Below are positions 43,915 through 54,280 of a DNA stretch of 64,000 nucleotides, one piece after another; position 1 is the first letter of the stretch, and the number at the start of each line of letters is the position of its first letter. The translations under genes were made by a program, and so were the position numbers. Source of the DNA: Pantoea latae (GTDB lineage Bacteria > Pseudomonadota > Gammaproteobacteria > Enterobacterales > Enterobacteriaceae); the NCBI RefSeq assembly GCF_002077695.1, contig NZ_MWUE01000012.1, positions 1-64,000 on the forward strand. Direction: 5' to 3'. Below the pieces are notes generated by a model that was not told the DNA's origin, did not search any database, and saw only the letters and a program-made list of their open reading frames with translations.

Positions 43915-44865
43915 ATGAACCAGCTAGACGCATTAAAACAGTTCACCACGGTCGTGGCGGACAGCGGCGATATCGAATCCATTCGCAACTACCATCCTGA
44001 AGACGCCACCACCAACCCGTCTCTGATCCTGAAAGCCGCAGGCCTCGAGGGCTACAAGCACCTGATCGACGACGCCATCGACTATGCGAAAAAGCAAGGC
44101 GGCAGCAAAGAGACGCAGATCATCAACGCCAGCGACAAAGTGGCGATTAACCTCGGTATGGAGATCCTGAAAAGCGTACCGGGCCGTGTTTCGACCGAAG
44201 TAGATGCGCGCCTCTCTTTCGATCGTGGCATGTGTGTGACCAAAGCGGAAAAACTGGTTCGCCTCTATGAAGAGCACGGCATCGACCGTTCGCGCATCCT
44301 GATCAAACTCGCCTCCACCTGGGAAGGGATCAAGGCGGCTGAAGAGCTGGAGAAAAACGGCATCCACTGCAACCTGACGCTGCTCTTCTCCTTCGCCCAG
44401 GCGCGCGCCTGCGCCGAAGCGGGCGTTTACCTGATCTCGCCGTTCGTCGGCCGCATCTACGACTGGTACAACAGCCGCAAACCGCTCGACCCGTACGTGG
44501 TGGATGAAGATCCAGGCGTGAAATCGGTGCGTCGCATCTATGACTACTACAAAAAGCATCGCTACAGCACCATCATCATGGGCGCGAGCTTCCGTAAAGT
44601 AGAACAGATTATCGCGCTGGCGGGCTGCGACCGTCTGACCATCTCCCCGAACCTGCTGGAAGAGCTGCAGAACAGCGACGCGCCGGTTGAGCGCAAGCTG
44701 GAGCCGTCAACCGAAGGTTTCCATCAGCCCGCCTCGCTCTCTGAAGCGGAGTTCCGCTGGGAGCACAACCAGGATCCGATGGCGGTAGAGAAACTTTCCG
44801 ACGGCATCCGTCAGTTCGCCGTGGATCAGCAGAAACTCGAAGACGTGCTGGCCGCGCGCCTGTAG
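43915..44865 (+). CDS. talA: Transaldolase A
   Basis: Pentose phosphate enzyme: sedoheptulose 7-phosphate plus glyceraldehyde 3-phosphate to erythrose 4-phosphate plus fructose 6-phosphate. 316 residues. The Schiff-base lysine lies in [11 protein letters not shown] (about K131). DATTNPSL and [11 protein letters not shown] are family signatures. An AAGGAG ribosome site precedes the start. Upstream of tktB, as in E. coli. Next to the erythrose-4-phosphate-producing island it could also drain that product. Confidence 0.97.
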   Translation: MNQLDALKQFTTVVADSGDIESIRNYHPEDATTNPSLILKAAGLEGYKHLIDDAIDYAKKQGGSKETQIINASDKVAINLGMEILKSVPGRVSTEVDARLSFDRGMCVTKAEKLVRLYEEHGIDRSRILIKLASTWEGIKAAEELEKNGIHCNLTLLFSFAQARACAEAGVYLISPFVGRIYDWYNSRKPLDPYVVDEDPGVKSVRRIYDYYKKHRYSTIIMGASFRKVEQIIALAGCDRLTISPNLLEELQNSDAPVERKLEPSTEGFHQPASLSEAEFRWEHNQDPMAVEKLSDGIRQFAVDQQKLEDVLAARL

Positions 44866-44934
44866 TTTTTTGCCTGTTTAACTTTGTCGGGCGGGTTTCC
44901 CGCCCGCACTTCTGCTCAACGAAGGGAGAACCCT

Positions 44935-46935
44935 ATGTCATCACGCAGAGAGTTGGCGAACGCGATTCGTGCGTTAAGTATGGATGCGGTACAGAAAGCA
45001 AATTCCGGACACCCCGGCATGCCGATGGGCATGGCGGACATCGCCGAAGTGCTGTGGCGCGATTACCTGAAGCACAACCCGACCAACCCCGCCTGGGCCG
45101 ACCGCGACCGTTTTATCCTCTCTAACGGCCACGGGTCGATGCTGCTTTACAGCCTGCTGCACCTCACCGGCTACGATCTGCCGATGGAAGAGCTGAAAAA
45201 CTTCCGTCAGCTGCACTCCAAAACCCCAGGTCACCCGGAGATCGGCTACACCCCAGGGGTGGAAACCACCACCGGCCCGCTGGGCCAGGGTCTGGCCAAC
45301 GCCGTGGGTCTGGCGATCGCCGAGCGCACGCTGGCCGCGCAGTTCAACCGCCCGGGTCACGATATCGTCGACCACTTCACCTATGTGTTTATGGGCGACG
45401 GCTGTTTGATGGAGGGGATCTCTCATGAGGTCTGCTCGCTGGCGGGCACGCTGGGTCTCGGCAAGCTGATCGGCTTCTACGACCACAACGGCATCTCTAT
45501 CGATGGCGAAACCGAAGGCTGGTTTACCGACGACACCCACAAGCGCTTCGAAGCCTATGACTGGCACGTCGTCGGCGAAATCGACGGCCACGACGCCGAG
45601 GCGGTGAGCCGCGCGATTAAAGAGGCGCAGAGCGTCACCGACAAGCCGTCGCTGATTATTTGCCGCACCGTTATCGGCTTCGGTTCCCCCAACAAAGCGG
45701 GCAAAGAGGAGTCGCACGGCGCGGCGCTGGGCGAGGCGGAAGTGGCGCTGGCGCGCAAAGAGCTGGGCTGGACCTCGGCACCGTTTGAAATCCCACAGGA
45801 CATTTATCAGCAGTGGGACGCCAAAGCGGCGGGCGCCGAGCGCGAGCAGGCGTGGAACGACAAGCTGGCGGCCTATAAGCAGGCGCATCCCGAGCTGGCT
45901 GAAGAGTACCAGCGTCGTATGAACGGCGAAATGCCGTCGACCTGGGAGAGCGAAACTCACAAATTCATTAGCGACCTGCAGGCGAATCCGCAGAAGATCG
46001 CCAGCCGTAAAGCGTCGCAAAACACCCTGGAGCATCTCGGCTCGCTGCTGCCGGAGCTGCTGGGCGGCTCTGCAGACCTTGCGCCGAGCAACCTCACCAT
46101 CTGGTCCGGCTCTAAGCCGATCAAAGAGGATCCGGCGGGCAACTATATTCACTATGGCGTGCGCGAATTTGGTATGACCGCTATCGCCAACGGCATCGCC
46201 CATCACGGCGGCTTCGTGCCCTACACCGCCACCTTCCTGATGTTCGTGGAGTATGCGCGCAACGCCGCGCGTATGGCGGCGCTGATGAAAGCGCGTCAGA
46301 TCATGGTCTACACCCACGACTCCATCGGCCTGGGCGAAGATGGCCCGACGCACCAGCCGGTCGAGCAGCTGGCGAGCCTGCGTCTGACGCCAAACTTCAG
46401 CACCTGGCGCCCGTGCGATCAGGTCGAAACGGCGGTGGCGTGGAAAGCCGCTATCGAACGCCATCACGGCCCGACCGCGCTGATCCTGTCGCGTCAGAAC
46501 CTGCTGCAGCCGGAGCGCTCCCCGGCACAGGTCGAGAATATCGCGCGCGGCGGCTACATCCTGAAGGACAGCGACGGCACGCCGGATATCATCCTGATCG
46601 CCACCGGTTCCGAAGTGGAGATCACGCTGGACGCGGCGGCGAAGCTGACCACCGACGGCCACAAAGTGCGCGTGGTGTCACTGCCGAGCACCGACGTGTT
46701 CGACAAGCAGGATAGCGCCTATCGTGAATCGGTGCTGCCGTCGACGGTGCGCGCGCGCGTCGCGGTGGAAGCGGGTATTGCGGACTACTGGTTCAAGTAT
46801 GTCGGCATCGACGGCAAAATTGTCGGCATGACCACCTTCGGCGAATCCGCGCCGGCGGGCAAACTCTTCCCGGCCTTCGGCTTTACGGTAGAGAACGTTG
46901 TGGCGCAGGCGGAGTCGTTACTCAAGCCAGCGTAA
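44935..46935 (+). CDS. tktB: Transketolase B
   Basis: Thiamine diphosphate enzyme that moves two-carbon units in the pentose phosphate pathway. 666 residues from [15 protein letters not shown], with GAAGGGAGAA just upstream. The TPP motif [12 protein letters not shown] and the transketolase motif [17 protein letters not shown] are present. It follows talA by 69 bases that contain a GGGCGGG-TTT-CCCGCCC hairpin, so the two are one transcription unit with a possible attenuator. Confidence 0.97.
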   Translation: MSSRRELANAIRALSMDAVQKANSGHPGMPMGMADIAEVLWRDYLKHNPTNPAWADRDRFILSNGHGSMLLYSLLHLTGYDLPMEELKNFRQLHSKTPGHPEIGYTPGVETTTGPLGQGLANAVGLAIAERTLAAQFNRPGHDIVDHFTYVFMGDGCLMEGISHEVCSLAGTLGLGKLIGFYDHNGISIDGETEGWFTDDTHKRFEAYDWHVVGEIDGHDAEAVSRAIKEAQSVTDKPSLIICRTVIGFGSPNKAGKEESHGAALGEAEVALARKELGWTSAPFEIPQDIYQQWDAKAAGAEREQAWNDKLAAYKQAHPELAEEYQRRMNGEMPSTWESETHKFISDLQANPQKIASRKASQNTLEHLGSLLPELLGGSADLAPSNLTIWSGSKPIKEDPAGNYIHYGVREFGMTAIANGIAHHGGFVPYTATFLMFVEYARNAARMAALMKARQIMVYTHDSIGLGEDGPTHQPVEQLASLRLTPNFSTWRPCDQVETAVAWKAAIERHHGPTALILSRQNLLQPERSPAQVENIARGGYILKDSDGTPDIILIATGSEVEITLDAAAKLTTDGHKVRVVSLPSTDVFDKQDSAYRESVLPSTVRARVAVEAGIADYWFKYVGIDGKIVGMTTFGESAPAGKLFPAFGFTVENVVAQAESLLKPA

Positions 46936-46942
46936 TGCTTCT

Positions 46943-46970
46943 GGCCCTTCCCTTTTCTGCGGGAAGGGCC
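46943..46970 (+). terminator. Possible tktB terminator
   Basis: GGCCCTTCCC (46943-46952) pairs perfectly with GGGAAGGGCC (46961-46970). The T-run is weak, so termination is likely but not certain. Confidence 0.5.
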
Positions 46971-47081
46971 ACTTCCCTTCACAGCCTGAAACAGAAAAAA
47001 ATCTTTTCCGCCCCCTTCACCGCTTACGCAAACCCATTACTATAGGGTCTTCTCCGTTCCCTCTCGCTGGATGCTTTTCCG

Positions 47082-48251
47082 TTGAAAAAACGTACACCCT
47101 GGTTACTCGCCCTAATGGTTTCGCTGATGCCATTGGCAGGCAAAGCGCAGATCGCGCCCGATCCGCTGCTCTCATCTCAGATTGTCGATCGCTACGCTGA
47201 ACATATTTTTTACGGCAGCGGCGCCACCGGCATGGCGCTGGTCGCCATCGACGGCAATCAGCGCGTCTTCGCCAGCTTTGGCGATACCCGACCGGGCAAC
47301 AACGTGCGGCCGCAAAAAGACTCCCTGATCCGCATCGCCTCGCTCAGCAAGCTGCTGACCAGCGAGGTGATGGTGAAGATGGCGGAGCGCGGCCAGCTTC
47401 GCCTTGACGATCCGCTGAGCAAATATGCGCCGCCGGGCGCGCGCGTCCCGAGCTACGCCGGCCAGCCGATTCGCCTGATCAACCTTTCGACCCACACCAG
47501 CGGCCTGCCACGCGAACAGCCCGGCGGCAAGCCGCATCGTCCGGTCTTTGTCTGGCCAACGCGCAGCGACCGCTGGGCGTGGCTGGCGGGCGCGAAGCTG
47601 AAAGCCGCGCCGGGCACCGACGCCGCCTACTCCAATCTGGGCTATGACCTGCTGGGCGACGCGCTGGCGCGCGCCGCGGGCACGCCCTATCCGGCTCTGC
47701 TGCAGCAGCTGATCACCCGGCCGCTCGGCATGAAAGACACCACCTTTACCCCGTCGCCAGAGCAGTGCGACCGCCTGATGGTGGCGGAGAAAGGCGCCAG
47801 CCCCTGCAACAACACGCTGGCGGCCATCGGCAGCGGCGGCGTCTACTCGACGCCTGAAGATATGGGCCGCTGGATGCAGCAGTTCCTGAACTCGTCGGTC
47901 AGCCCGCGTTCACCGCAGGTCGATCGCATGCAGACGCTAATCTACCGCCGCGACCAGCTGGTGAAAGTCGAGGGCATGGACGTGCCGGGCAGAGCAGACG
48001 CCATCGGCATGGGCTGGGTCTATATGGGTCCGAAAAACGGCCGTCCCGGCATTATCCAGAAAACCGGCGGCGGCGGCGGCTTCATCACCTATATGGCGAT
48101 GGTGCCGCAGAATAACGTCGGGGTGTTTGTGGTGGTGACGCGCTCGCCGCTGACGCGCTTTAGCGCCATGAGCGATGGCGTCAACGATCTGCTGGCCGAG
48201 CTGGTCGGCAATCAGAACGGCTCGCCGATGATGGTGCAGGCGATCCGCTAG
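47082..48251 (+). CDS. ampH: AmpH, D-alanyl-D-alanine carboxypeptidase/endopeptidase
   Basis: Class-C penicillin-binding-like enzyme of peptidoglycan recycling. 389 residues from a TTG start, since nearby ATG codons are out of frame or lie inside the signal peptide. A Sec signal ends near GKAQ. The catalytic SxxK is S87-L-S-K90 in RIASLSKLLTS, and the YSN motif is in AAYSNLGYDLL. Long blocks such as NNVRPQ, THTSGLPREQPGG and QTGGGGGF-type KTGGGGGFITYMAM match E. coli AmpH. In E. coli ampH lies elsewhere, so its position is unusual. Confidence 0.92.
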   Translation: MKKRTPWLLALMVSLMPLAGKAQIAPDPLLSSQIVDRYAEHIFYGSGATGMALVAIDGNQRVFASFGDTRPGNNVRPQKDSLIRIASLSKLLTSEVMVKMAERGQLRLDDPLSKYAPPGARVPSYAGQPIRLINLSTHTSGLPREQPGGKPHRPVFVWPTRSDRWAWLAGAKLKAAPGTDAAYSNLGYDLLGDALARAAGTPYPALLQQLITRPLGMKDTTFTPSPEQCDRLMVAEKGASPCNNTLAAIGSGGVYSTPEDMGRWMQQFLNSSVSPRSPQVDRMQTLIYRRDQLVKVEGMDVPGRADAIGMGWVYMGPKNGRPGIIQKTGGGGGFITYMAMVPQNNVGVFVVVTRSPLTRFSAMSDGVNDLLAELVGNQNGSPMMVQAIR

Positions 48252-49315
48252 GGCGCGCTGGCGGGCGACGGCTGGGAGACCCACAGGGTCGGCCAGTCGT
48301 CGCTGCTGTGCCAGGCGTCGCAGGTGGACTCTTCCGCATACTCCGCCAGGGTAAAATCGGTGCCGTTAAAGCGCCAGCGCGTGGCGGAGCCGCAGTCCCC
48401 TAATCCTCGTCCCTTGGCAAAAGTGTAGAGCTGACCGGTGCTGGCGTCGTAGTCGGCGTTGATCAGCTCAACCTGACGCTCGCCGCGCGGCGGCGTAAAG
48501 GGCAGCGTCAGGCTGATGCCGCGCGCCACGTAGGGCGCGGCGCGCGTCACCTCAAACGCCAGATCGATGACGTTATAGGCGCCCATTTCGCAGCTCACCA
48601 TCAGCAGCGCTTTGCTGTCGGTCAGCGGCGCGACGTTGACCTCGCGCCGCATCGGATCGAGTGAACAGCTGTCGGCGCTCAGGCGCCAGGTGCCGTAGTC
48701 GAGCAGTCCGCTGGTCTCCTCGCGGGTCAGCGCGGCAGGCGGCGCGCCTCTGTCGGGCAGCGACGGCAGCGGCGGCTGTGGCGGCACATCCCACAGCGCG
48801 CGCGAACCGCGCTTTATCCAGGCGCTCATGCCGTTTACCCTGCCCTGCACGTCGTCCATCAGCAGCAGCGCCGCCTTCAGGCCGTGCAGCGAAATTGCGG
48901 CCTGCGCGTTATAGGTAAGCTGGATGGCGTCCGCGTCGAGGATCTGCGCGAGAAATTCATCAATGGCGATGGCGTGGCTGGTGGCGAGATGATGCGGCTC
49001 GACCGTCCAGTGCTTGAGGTCGGGACGCAGGCGGCGCTGATCGAGCAGCAAATTATCCTGCAGCGGCGCGCCGGGCACTTCCCCGCTGTAGGCGCTGCCG
49101 TAGTCGATACGCAGCAGCGGCCGATCGTTGACGCCGGCATGGCGCGCGATGGTCATCACCAGCCCTTTATCGCCCGGGATATTGCGTGCCACGCAATATC
49201 CGACGTTATTGCAGGTCACCTGCCAGTCGGAAAACGACTTTTGCAGTGGATCGGCTTTTACGCAGGCAACGAAAAGGAAAGGCAACAGCAGCAGTGACTT
49301 CGTCCAGGTCGACAT
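48248..49315 (-). CDS. ypfG: YpfG, DUF1176 family periplasmic protein
   Basis: A 355-residue DUF1176 protein with a signal peptide (KSLLLLPFLFVACVKA, cleavage after VKA). The Cys in FVAC could be a lipobox, but the signal fits Sec processing as well. Start placed at the Met before that signal, while the frame is open 32 codons upstream. E. coli ypfG lies between tktB and nudK, the same neighbourhood. The function is unknown. It overlaps the convergent ampH stop over CTAG. Confidence 0.85.
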   Translation of the reverse strand: MSTWTKSLLLLPFLFVACVKADPLQKSFSDWQVTCNNVGYCVARNIPGDKGLVMTIARHAGVNDRPLLRIDYGSAYSGEVPGAPLQDNLLLDQRRLRPDLKHWTVEPHHLATSHAIAIDEFLAQILDADAIQLTYNAQAAISLHGLKAALLLMDDVQGRVNGMSAWIKRGSRALWDVPPQPPLPSLPDRGAPPAALTREETSGLLDYGTWRLSADSCSLDPMRREVNVAPLTDSKALLMVSCEMGAYNVIDLAFEVTRAAPYVARGISLTLPFTPPRGERQVELINADYDASTGQLYTFAKGRGLGDCGSATRWRFNGTDFTLAEYAEESTCDAWHSSDDWPTLWVSQPSPASAP

Positions 49316-49524
49316 CAAGAAAAACGGTCCCCAAAATCTCAGAGTGGAGATGATAGCGCAACGACCGGGCATCGGGTGGGCTGAAACTGTGACCCCGTCC
49401 GGAAAGCGCACTTAACTGCTGAAAAAGCATACGATAATGAGGCGCGGCGCCAGTGAAATCACCGCTCTCATCATCGGTAGCGCGCGCGCTTAGCTCAATC
49501 GGATTTATCGGACAATGGGGCGCC

Positions 49525-50103
49525 TTAGCCTTTCAGCCAGCCCGCCAGCTGCGCGTGCTGTAGCAGCATAATGGTTTTGCCGTCGCGAATGCGGCCATCT
49601 TTGACCATCGCCAGCGCCTCCGGGAAGGGGATCTCCAGCACGTCGATATCTTCATCTTCGACGCCGCCGCCGGCGTTGTCGCGCAGCGATTCGTTATATT
49701 CAGCGGCGAAGAAGTGGATCAGCTCGGTTACGCCGCCCGGCGACATATAGGCTTCGTAGAGTTTTTCCACCTCGCCCACCGCATAGCCGGTCTCCTCAAT
49801 CGCCTCTTTGCGAATGCAGACCTCTGGCGAGTCGTTGTCCAGCAGGCCGGCGCACGCCTCAATCAGCATGCCGCTGGCGTTGCCGTTGACCCAGGTGGCG
49901 ATACGGAACTGGCGCGTCAGCACCACGCTGTTTTTCTCGCGGTTGTAGAGCAGGATAGTGGCGCCGTTGCCGCGGTCGTAGACTTCGCGCTTGTGACGCA
50001 CCACGTCGCCGTTGCGGGTGGTGAGTTCATAGGTGAAGTTGCGCAGGATAAAGTAATTTTCGGAGAGCAGTTTATCTTTGATGATGTTGATCTTGAACGA
50101 CAT
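49525..50103 (-). CDS. nudK: GDP-mannose pyrophosphatase NudK
   Basis: Nudix hydrolase of 192 residues that cleaves GDP-mannose to GMP and mannose 1-phosphate. The Nudix box follows [11 protein letters not shown] and includes [10 protein letters not shown] with the metal-binding REXXEE-type residues. [13 protein letters not shown] is conserved in NudK. Position after ypfG as in E. coli. No gene, only weak A/T-rich sequence, fills the 209 bases between ypfG and nudK. Confidence 0.95.
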   Translation of the reverse strand: MSFKINIIKDKLLSENYFILRNFTYELTTRNGDVVRHKREVYDRGNGATILLYNREKNSVVLTRQFRIATWVNGNASGMLIEACAGLLDNDSPEVCIRKEAIEETGYAVGEVEKLYEAYMSPGGVTELIHFFAAEYNESLRDNAGGGVEDEDIDVLEIPFPEALAMVKDGRIRDGKTIMLLQHAQLAGWLKG

Positions 50104-50182
50104 GATGGCTCCGCTACAGCTTTAGAGGAGTTTGCCATCATAGGCGCAAGCGCGCGGGAAAACTATACGCGGCGGGAAGAAA

Positions 50183-50211
50183 AAAAGCCTGCCGTTAGCG
50201 GGCAGGCTTTT
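50183..50211 (-). terminator. ansP terminator
   Basis: AAAAGCCTGCC and GGCAGGCTTTT arms with a seven-T run on the minus strand, 20 bases past the ansP stop. Confidence 0.85.
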
Positions 50212-50230
50212 CAGGAGGCAGCAGCGCGGG

Positions 50231-51727
50231 TTAGCGTGCGGCGTCGTCCGCCAGCGTCTGCGCGCTGTCGTCGTCGTGCAGGTGGTCATGCTCGGTCTGG
50301 GCGATAGCCGCAACGCGCTTGCGCACGCCGAACCAGCCCAGCACCAGGATCACCGCCAGCACCGGGATGGCGGCGATGGTGTAGGTGCCGTTCGGATAGT
50401 CGAACGCCATCAGCACCAGCACGCTCAGCAGGAACAGCAGCGTCAGCCAGGAGGTGACTGGCGCGCCCGGCAGCTTAAAGCTGACGTCGTCCGCTTTGCC
50501 CTCTTTGATCGCTTTACGCAGGCGCATCTGGCAGATCACGATAAAGCCCCACGAGGCGATAATGCCGAGCGACGCGACGTTGAGCACGATCTCGAACACC
50601 TGCGAAGGCACGTAATAGTTCAGCACCACGCCGATCACATAGACCGCGATGGTGACCAGAATGCCGGCGTAGGGCACCTGCTGGCCGCTCATTTTCGCCA
50701 TGAACTTCGGCGCCGAACCGCCCATCGCCATCGAGCGCAGAATGCGGCCGGTGGAGTAAAGGCCGGAGTTAAGGCTGGAGAGCGCCGCACTCAGCACCAC
50801 GATGTTCATGATGCTGCCAACGTAGGGCACGCCCAGCTTCGAGAAGAAGGTCACGAACGGGCTCTGTCCCGCCTGATAGGCGTTCCACGGCAGCAGCAGC
50901 ACCAGCAGCACTACCGACCCGACGTAGAACAGGCCGATACGCCAGATTACGCTGTTGATCGCCTTCGGCAGCATGGTCGCCGGATCTTTACACTCGCCGG
51001 CGGCGGTGCCCACCAGTTCGATAGAGGCGAAGGCGAACACCACGCCCTGCACCAGCACCAGTGCTGGCAGCAGGCCGTGCGGGAACAGGCCACCGTTATC
51101 GGTCACCAGATGGAAGCCGGTGGCGTTGCCGTCCAGCGGCTTGCCGGTGCCGAGGAACACCACGCCCACCACGAGGAAGATGGCAATCGCCAGCACTTTA
51201 ACCAGCGCGAACCAGAACTCCATCTCGGCGAACCACTTAACGCCGATCATGTTCATGGTGCCGACGATGGCCAGCGCGCCCAGCGCGAAGACCCACTGCG
51301 GCACGTCGCCGAACGCGCCCCAGTAGTGCATATAGAGCGCCACCGCAGTGATATCGACGATGCCGGTCATCGCCCAGTTGACGAAGTACATCCAGCCCGC
51401 AACGTAGGCGGCTTTTTCACCGAGGAATTCACGCGCGTAGGAGACGAAGCTGCCGCTGGAGGGACGGTGCAGCACCAGTTCGCCCAGCGCGCGCAGAATA
51501 AAGAACGAGAAGATGCCGCAGACCAGATAGATGATCGCCAGCGCCGGTCCCGCCGCCTGCAGACGGCCGCCTGCGCCAAGGAACAGGCCGGTGCCGATGG
51601 CGCCGCCGATAGCAATCATCTGAACGTGACGATTGCCCATCGCCTTGTGGTAGCCGGTGTCATGTGAGTTCAGCCAGCGTCTTTTCGCAGCACGCATTTC
51701 GGCTGCGGTTTTTTTAGTAGATTTCAT
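50231..51727 (-). CDS. ansP: L-asparagine permease AnsP
   Basis: Amino acid:proton symporter of the AAT family with 12 helices, 498 residues. AKRRWLNSHDTGYHKAMGNR and long blocks such as GAIGTGLFLGAG, HRPSSGSFVSYAREFLGEK and WFAEMEFWFALVK match E. coli AnsP closely. The start is the ATG preceded by AGGAAGG; an earlier in-frame ATG nine codons upstream has no ribosome site. In E. coli ansP lies elsewhere (near 32 min), so it is out of place here. Confidence 0.93.
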   Translation of the reverse strand: MKSTKKTAAEMRAAKRRWLNSHDTGYHKAMGNRHVQMIAIGGAIGTGLFLGAGGRLQAAGPALAIIYLVCGIFSFFILRALGELVLHRPSSGSFVSYAREFLGEKAAYVAGWMYFVNWAMTGIVDITAVALYMHYWGAFGDVPQWVFALGALAIVGTMNMIGVKWFAEMEFWFALVKVLAIAIFLVVGVVFLGTGKPLDGNATGFHLVTDNGGLFPHGLLPALVLVQGVVFAFASIELVGTAAGECKDPATMLPKAINSVIWRIGLFYVGSVVLLVLLLPWNAYQAGQSPFVTFFSKLGVPYVGSIMNIVVLSAALSSLNSGLYSTGRILRSMAMGGSAPKFMAKMSGQQVPYAGILVTIAVYVIGVVLNYYVPSQVFEIVLNVASLGIIASWGFIVICQMRLRKAIKEGKADDVSFKLPGAPVTSWLTLLFLLSVLVLMAFDYPNGTYTIAAIPVLAVILVLGWFGVRKRVAAIAQTEHDHLHDDDSAQTLADDAAR

Positions 51728-51940
51728 AGCCTTCCTGTTTGTCCTGACCATCAATCACGGCGATCACAAACGATTGCGTACGCCATGCGAAATGGGGTAA
51801 TGACCCTGTTATCTGCCTGTGAGTTATTAGTAAAAAGGCAGGGGAAATTACGGCGATGAATCCTACCCGTTCTGCGTGAACGAAGCAAAAGATACCGGTG
51901 AGGCGCACAAAGTGTTTTGTAATAATCGGGTTTGTTGCAC

Positions 51941-51967
51941 AAAAAAACCGGCCATTGGCAGGCCGGT
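51941..51967 (-). terminator. Terminator of the DUF1471 gene
   Basis: ACCGGCC and GGCCGGT arms with a seven-T run on the minus strand, 34 bases past the stop. Confidence 0.85.
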
Positions 51968-52001
51968 AAGTGCTACAGGGATGGAAGGGTATGGCTGAGG
52001 G

Positions 52002-52274
52002 CTAGCGGTAAATCTCTGCGGTGCCGCGCCACAGGCTGGAGTCACCTGGGTTTTCGACGCCGATAACGCGGTAATGGCGGGCGCCCATCTCTTCAGCTTT
52101 CTGCGACAGCTGGCGCGTCGCGTCATCCAGCGAGCCGCGCGCGTTAGAGACGGAAACGCTGCCGATGCTTTGCAGATTCTGCGCCTGTTGCTGGTCTACC
52201 GGCGTCGCCGCCAGCGAGGAGAACGACGCGCTGGCTAGCAGGGCGCCAGCCAGTATCACGGTCAGTTTTTTCAT
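52002..52274 (-). CDS. DUF1471 (BhsA/YhcN-like) periplasmic protein
   Basis: A 90-residue protein with a signal peptide (ILAGALLASASFSSLA, cleavage SLA-A). The mature part has a YdgH/BhsA/McbA-type domain (IGSVSVSN, LDDATRQLSQKAEEMGARHYRV in part, AEIYR at the end). Members respond to acid, oxidative or surface stress. The specific role is unknown. Monocistronic, with AAGGAG-like spacing before the ATG and a terminator behind. Confidence 0.88.
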   Translation of the reverse strand: MKKLTVILAGALLASASFSSLAATPVDQQQAQNLQSIGSVSVSNARGSLDDATRQLSQKAEEMGARHYRVIGVENPGDSSLWRGTAEIYR

Positions 52275-52530
52275 TAGATACTCCTTCAGTCGCGTTGCAG
52301 GTGATTAGCTTGATTCCGGATTGAATTATTAACGCCCTAATGAAAGGCTACATCTGGCCGATGTAAAGCTGTCTGCTTTTTACACGCCTGGCTGAGCGCT
52401 CTCCTGGGAAGTGTCAGAAGAGGTCATTTTTTGTGCAGGATGTAACCCGTCGTGTCCTCTCTCATCGATGCGCGTGGCGGCTCGCCCTTCTCTTCTCTAT
52501 AATGCCCGCACCAAAAACAGGGATATCGCC

Positions 52531-54222
52531 GTGATAGTGAAACGATCCGTGACCCGCAGCATCGCCCAGGCGCTGAGCGCTATCGTCCTGCTGGCGCTGC
52601 TGACCACCGGGCTGGCGCTGATGACGCTCTCCAGCAGCCTGCGCGACGCCGAGGCCATTAACCTGGCCGGTTCGCTGCGCATGCAGAGCTACCGTCTGGC
52701 CTGGGACAGCACCAGCAACCCGCAGCGGCTGCAGCAGCACCTGCTGGAGTATGCGCAGACGCTGGACAAACCGGCACTGCGCGATCTCGATCGCCCCTGG
52801 GTGCCGCAGGAGGTGGTCAGCCGCTACCAGCATCTGCGTCACGCCTGGCCGGCGCTGCAGCAGCAGCTGCAGCGCGGCGACGCGGACCTCTATCAGCAGC
52901 AGGTGGCGAACTACGTCGGCGAGATTGACCGCTTTGTCATGGGGCTGCAGCGCTACAGCGAGCGAAAAATGGAGCTGGTGGCGGCCAGCAGCCTGCTGGG
53001 CGTGATCGCCATCGTGGCGCTGGCGTTAGCCACCATCCGCTTTAGCCGTCGTCAGGTGGTGCGTCCGCTTAATGCGCTGGTGACCGCCAGCCGCTACGTG
53101 GAAAGCGGCAATTTCGCCTTTCCGCCGCTGGTGGTTGAGCAGAATAACGAGCTGCGCGTGCTGGCACAGACTTTCAGCGCCATGGCGGCGCGTCTTGAAT
53201 CGCACCATCAGGCGCTGGCCAGCGCGGTAGAGGAGAAAACGCGCGACCTGCAGGAAGCCAACCGCACCCTGTCGCTGCTGTATGAGAGTTCGCAGCTGCT
53301 TACCGCCAGCCCGCTCAGCGCGACGCTGTTCGAGCGCGTGATGGCGCAGGTGCGCGAGCGCGAAAACCTGCATGTGCTGGTGCTGGAGAGCGCGCACGGT
53401 CGCTTCTGCGTCGGCAACAGCGACCGTGCGCTGCGCTGGCACAGCGTGCCGCTGCCGCAGGACGACGAAGAGGCTGGCGCGCTGCGCTGGCAGAGCGAGC
53501 GCGACGCGCCGCGCGAGGCGCTGATGCAGAGCCTGGGCAATATGCTGTCGCGCGCCATCTGGATCTGGCAAACGCAAAAGCAGGTGCAGCAGATGCTGTT
53601 AATCGAGGAGCGCGCCACCATCGCCCGCGAGCTGCACGACTCGCTGGCGCAGGCGCTCTCTTTTATGCGCATCCAGCTGACGCTGCTGCGCCGCGCGCTC
53701 GACAATCCGAACGCGGCGGCGCAAAACATTATTGCCGACTTTGACCGCACGCTCTCCGACGCCTATCGCCAGCTGCGCGAGCTGCTGGCGACCTTTCGTC
53801 TCACCATCGAGCAGGCCGATCTGGTGGCAGCAATGCAGGCGATGATCGCCTCGTTGCAGGAGCAGGTTACGGCTAAGATTAGCTTTAGCTGTCAGCCTGG
53901 ACTGGAGACGCTGGATGCGCAGCAGCAGGTGCATCTGCTGCAGATTGCGCGCGAAGCGCTGCTCAACGCCATTCGCCACGCCGAGGCGCGCAGCATCGCG
54001 GTGCGTTATGAGCGCAACGCGGAAGGCGAGCATTTGCTGACCGTGACCGACGACGGCATCGGCATCGCCAGCACCGACGAGCCGCCAGGGCATTATGGCC
54101 TGACCATTATGTCGGAACGCGCTGCGCGGCTGGCGGGCGAGCTGACGATTCAGGCGCAGGCGCGCGGCACTCAGGTGGCGCTGCGTTTTCCGCCGCAGAC
54201 CGACGCCCAGACATCGCGTTGA
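52531..54222 (+). CDS. narQ: Nitrate/nitrite sensor histidine kinase NarQ
   Basis: Membrane sensor for nitrate and nitrite. 563 residues from a GTG start that gives VIVKRSVTRS, matching E. coli MIVKRPVSAS, with AGGGA seven bases upstream. The frame is open 40 codons earlier without conservation. TM1 is followed by the P-box SLRDAEAINLAGSLRMQSYR, then TM2 (about 150-170), HAMP, and a HisKA_3 site in EERATIARELHDSLAQALS. narP lies 58 bases downstream. Confidence 0.95.
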   Translation: MIVKRSVTRSIAQALSAIVLLALLTTGLALMTLSSSLRDAEAINLAGSLRMQSYRLAWDSTSNPQRLQQHLLEYAQTLDKPALRDLDRPWVPQEVVSRYQHLRHAWPALQQQLQRGDADLYQQQVANYVGEIDRFVMGLQRYSERKMELVAASSLLGVIAIVALALATIRFSRRQVVRPLNALVTASRYVESGNFAFPPLVVEQNNELRVLAQTFSAMAARLESHHQALASAVEEKTRDLQEANRTLSLLYESSQLLTASPLSATLFERVMAQVRERENLHVLVLESAHGRFCVGNSDRALRWHSVPLPQDDEEAGALRWQSERDAPREALMQSLGNMLSRAIWIWQTQKQVQQMLLIEERATIARELHDSLAQALSFMRIQLTLLRRALDNPNAAAQNIIADFDRTLSDAYRQLRELLATFRLTIEQADLVAAMQAMIASLQEQVTAKISFSCQPGLETLDAQQQVHLLQIAREALLNAIRHAEARSIAVRYERNAEGEHLLTVTDDGIGIASTDEPPGHYGLTIMSERAARLAGELTIQAQARGTQVALRFPPQTDAQTSR

Positions 54223-54280
54223 TCCTCAACGCCCTTTTATTGATAAAACAGGCATTTTTCTTTATTCGCCGGGAGTAGAC

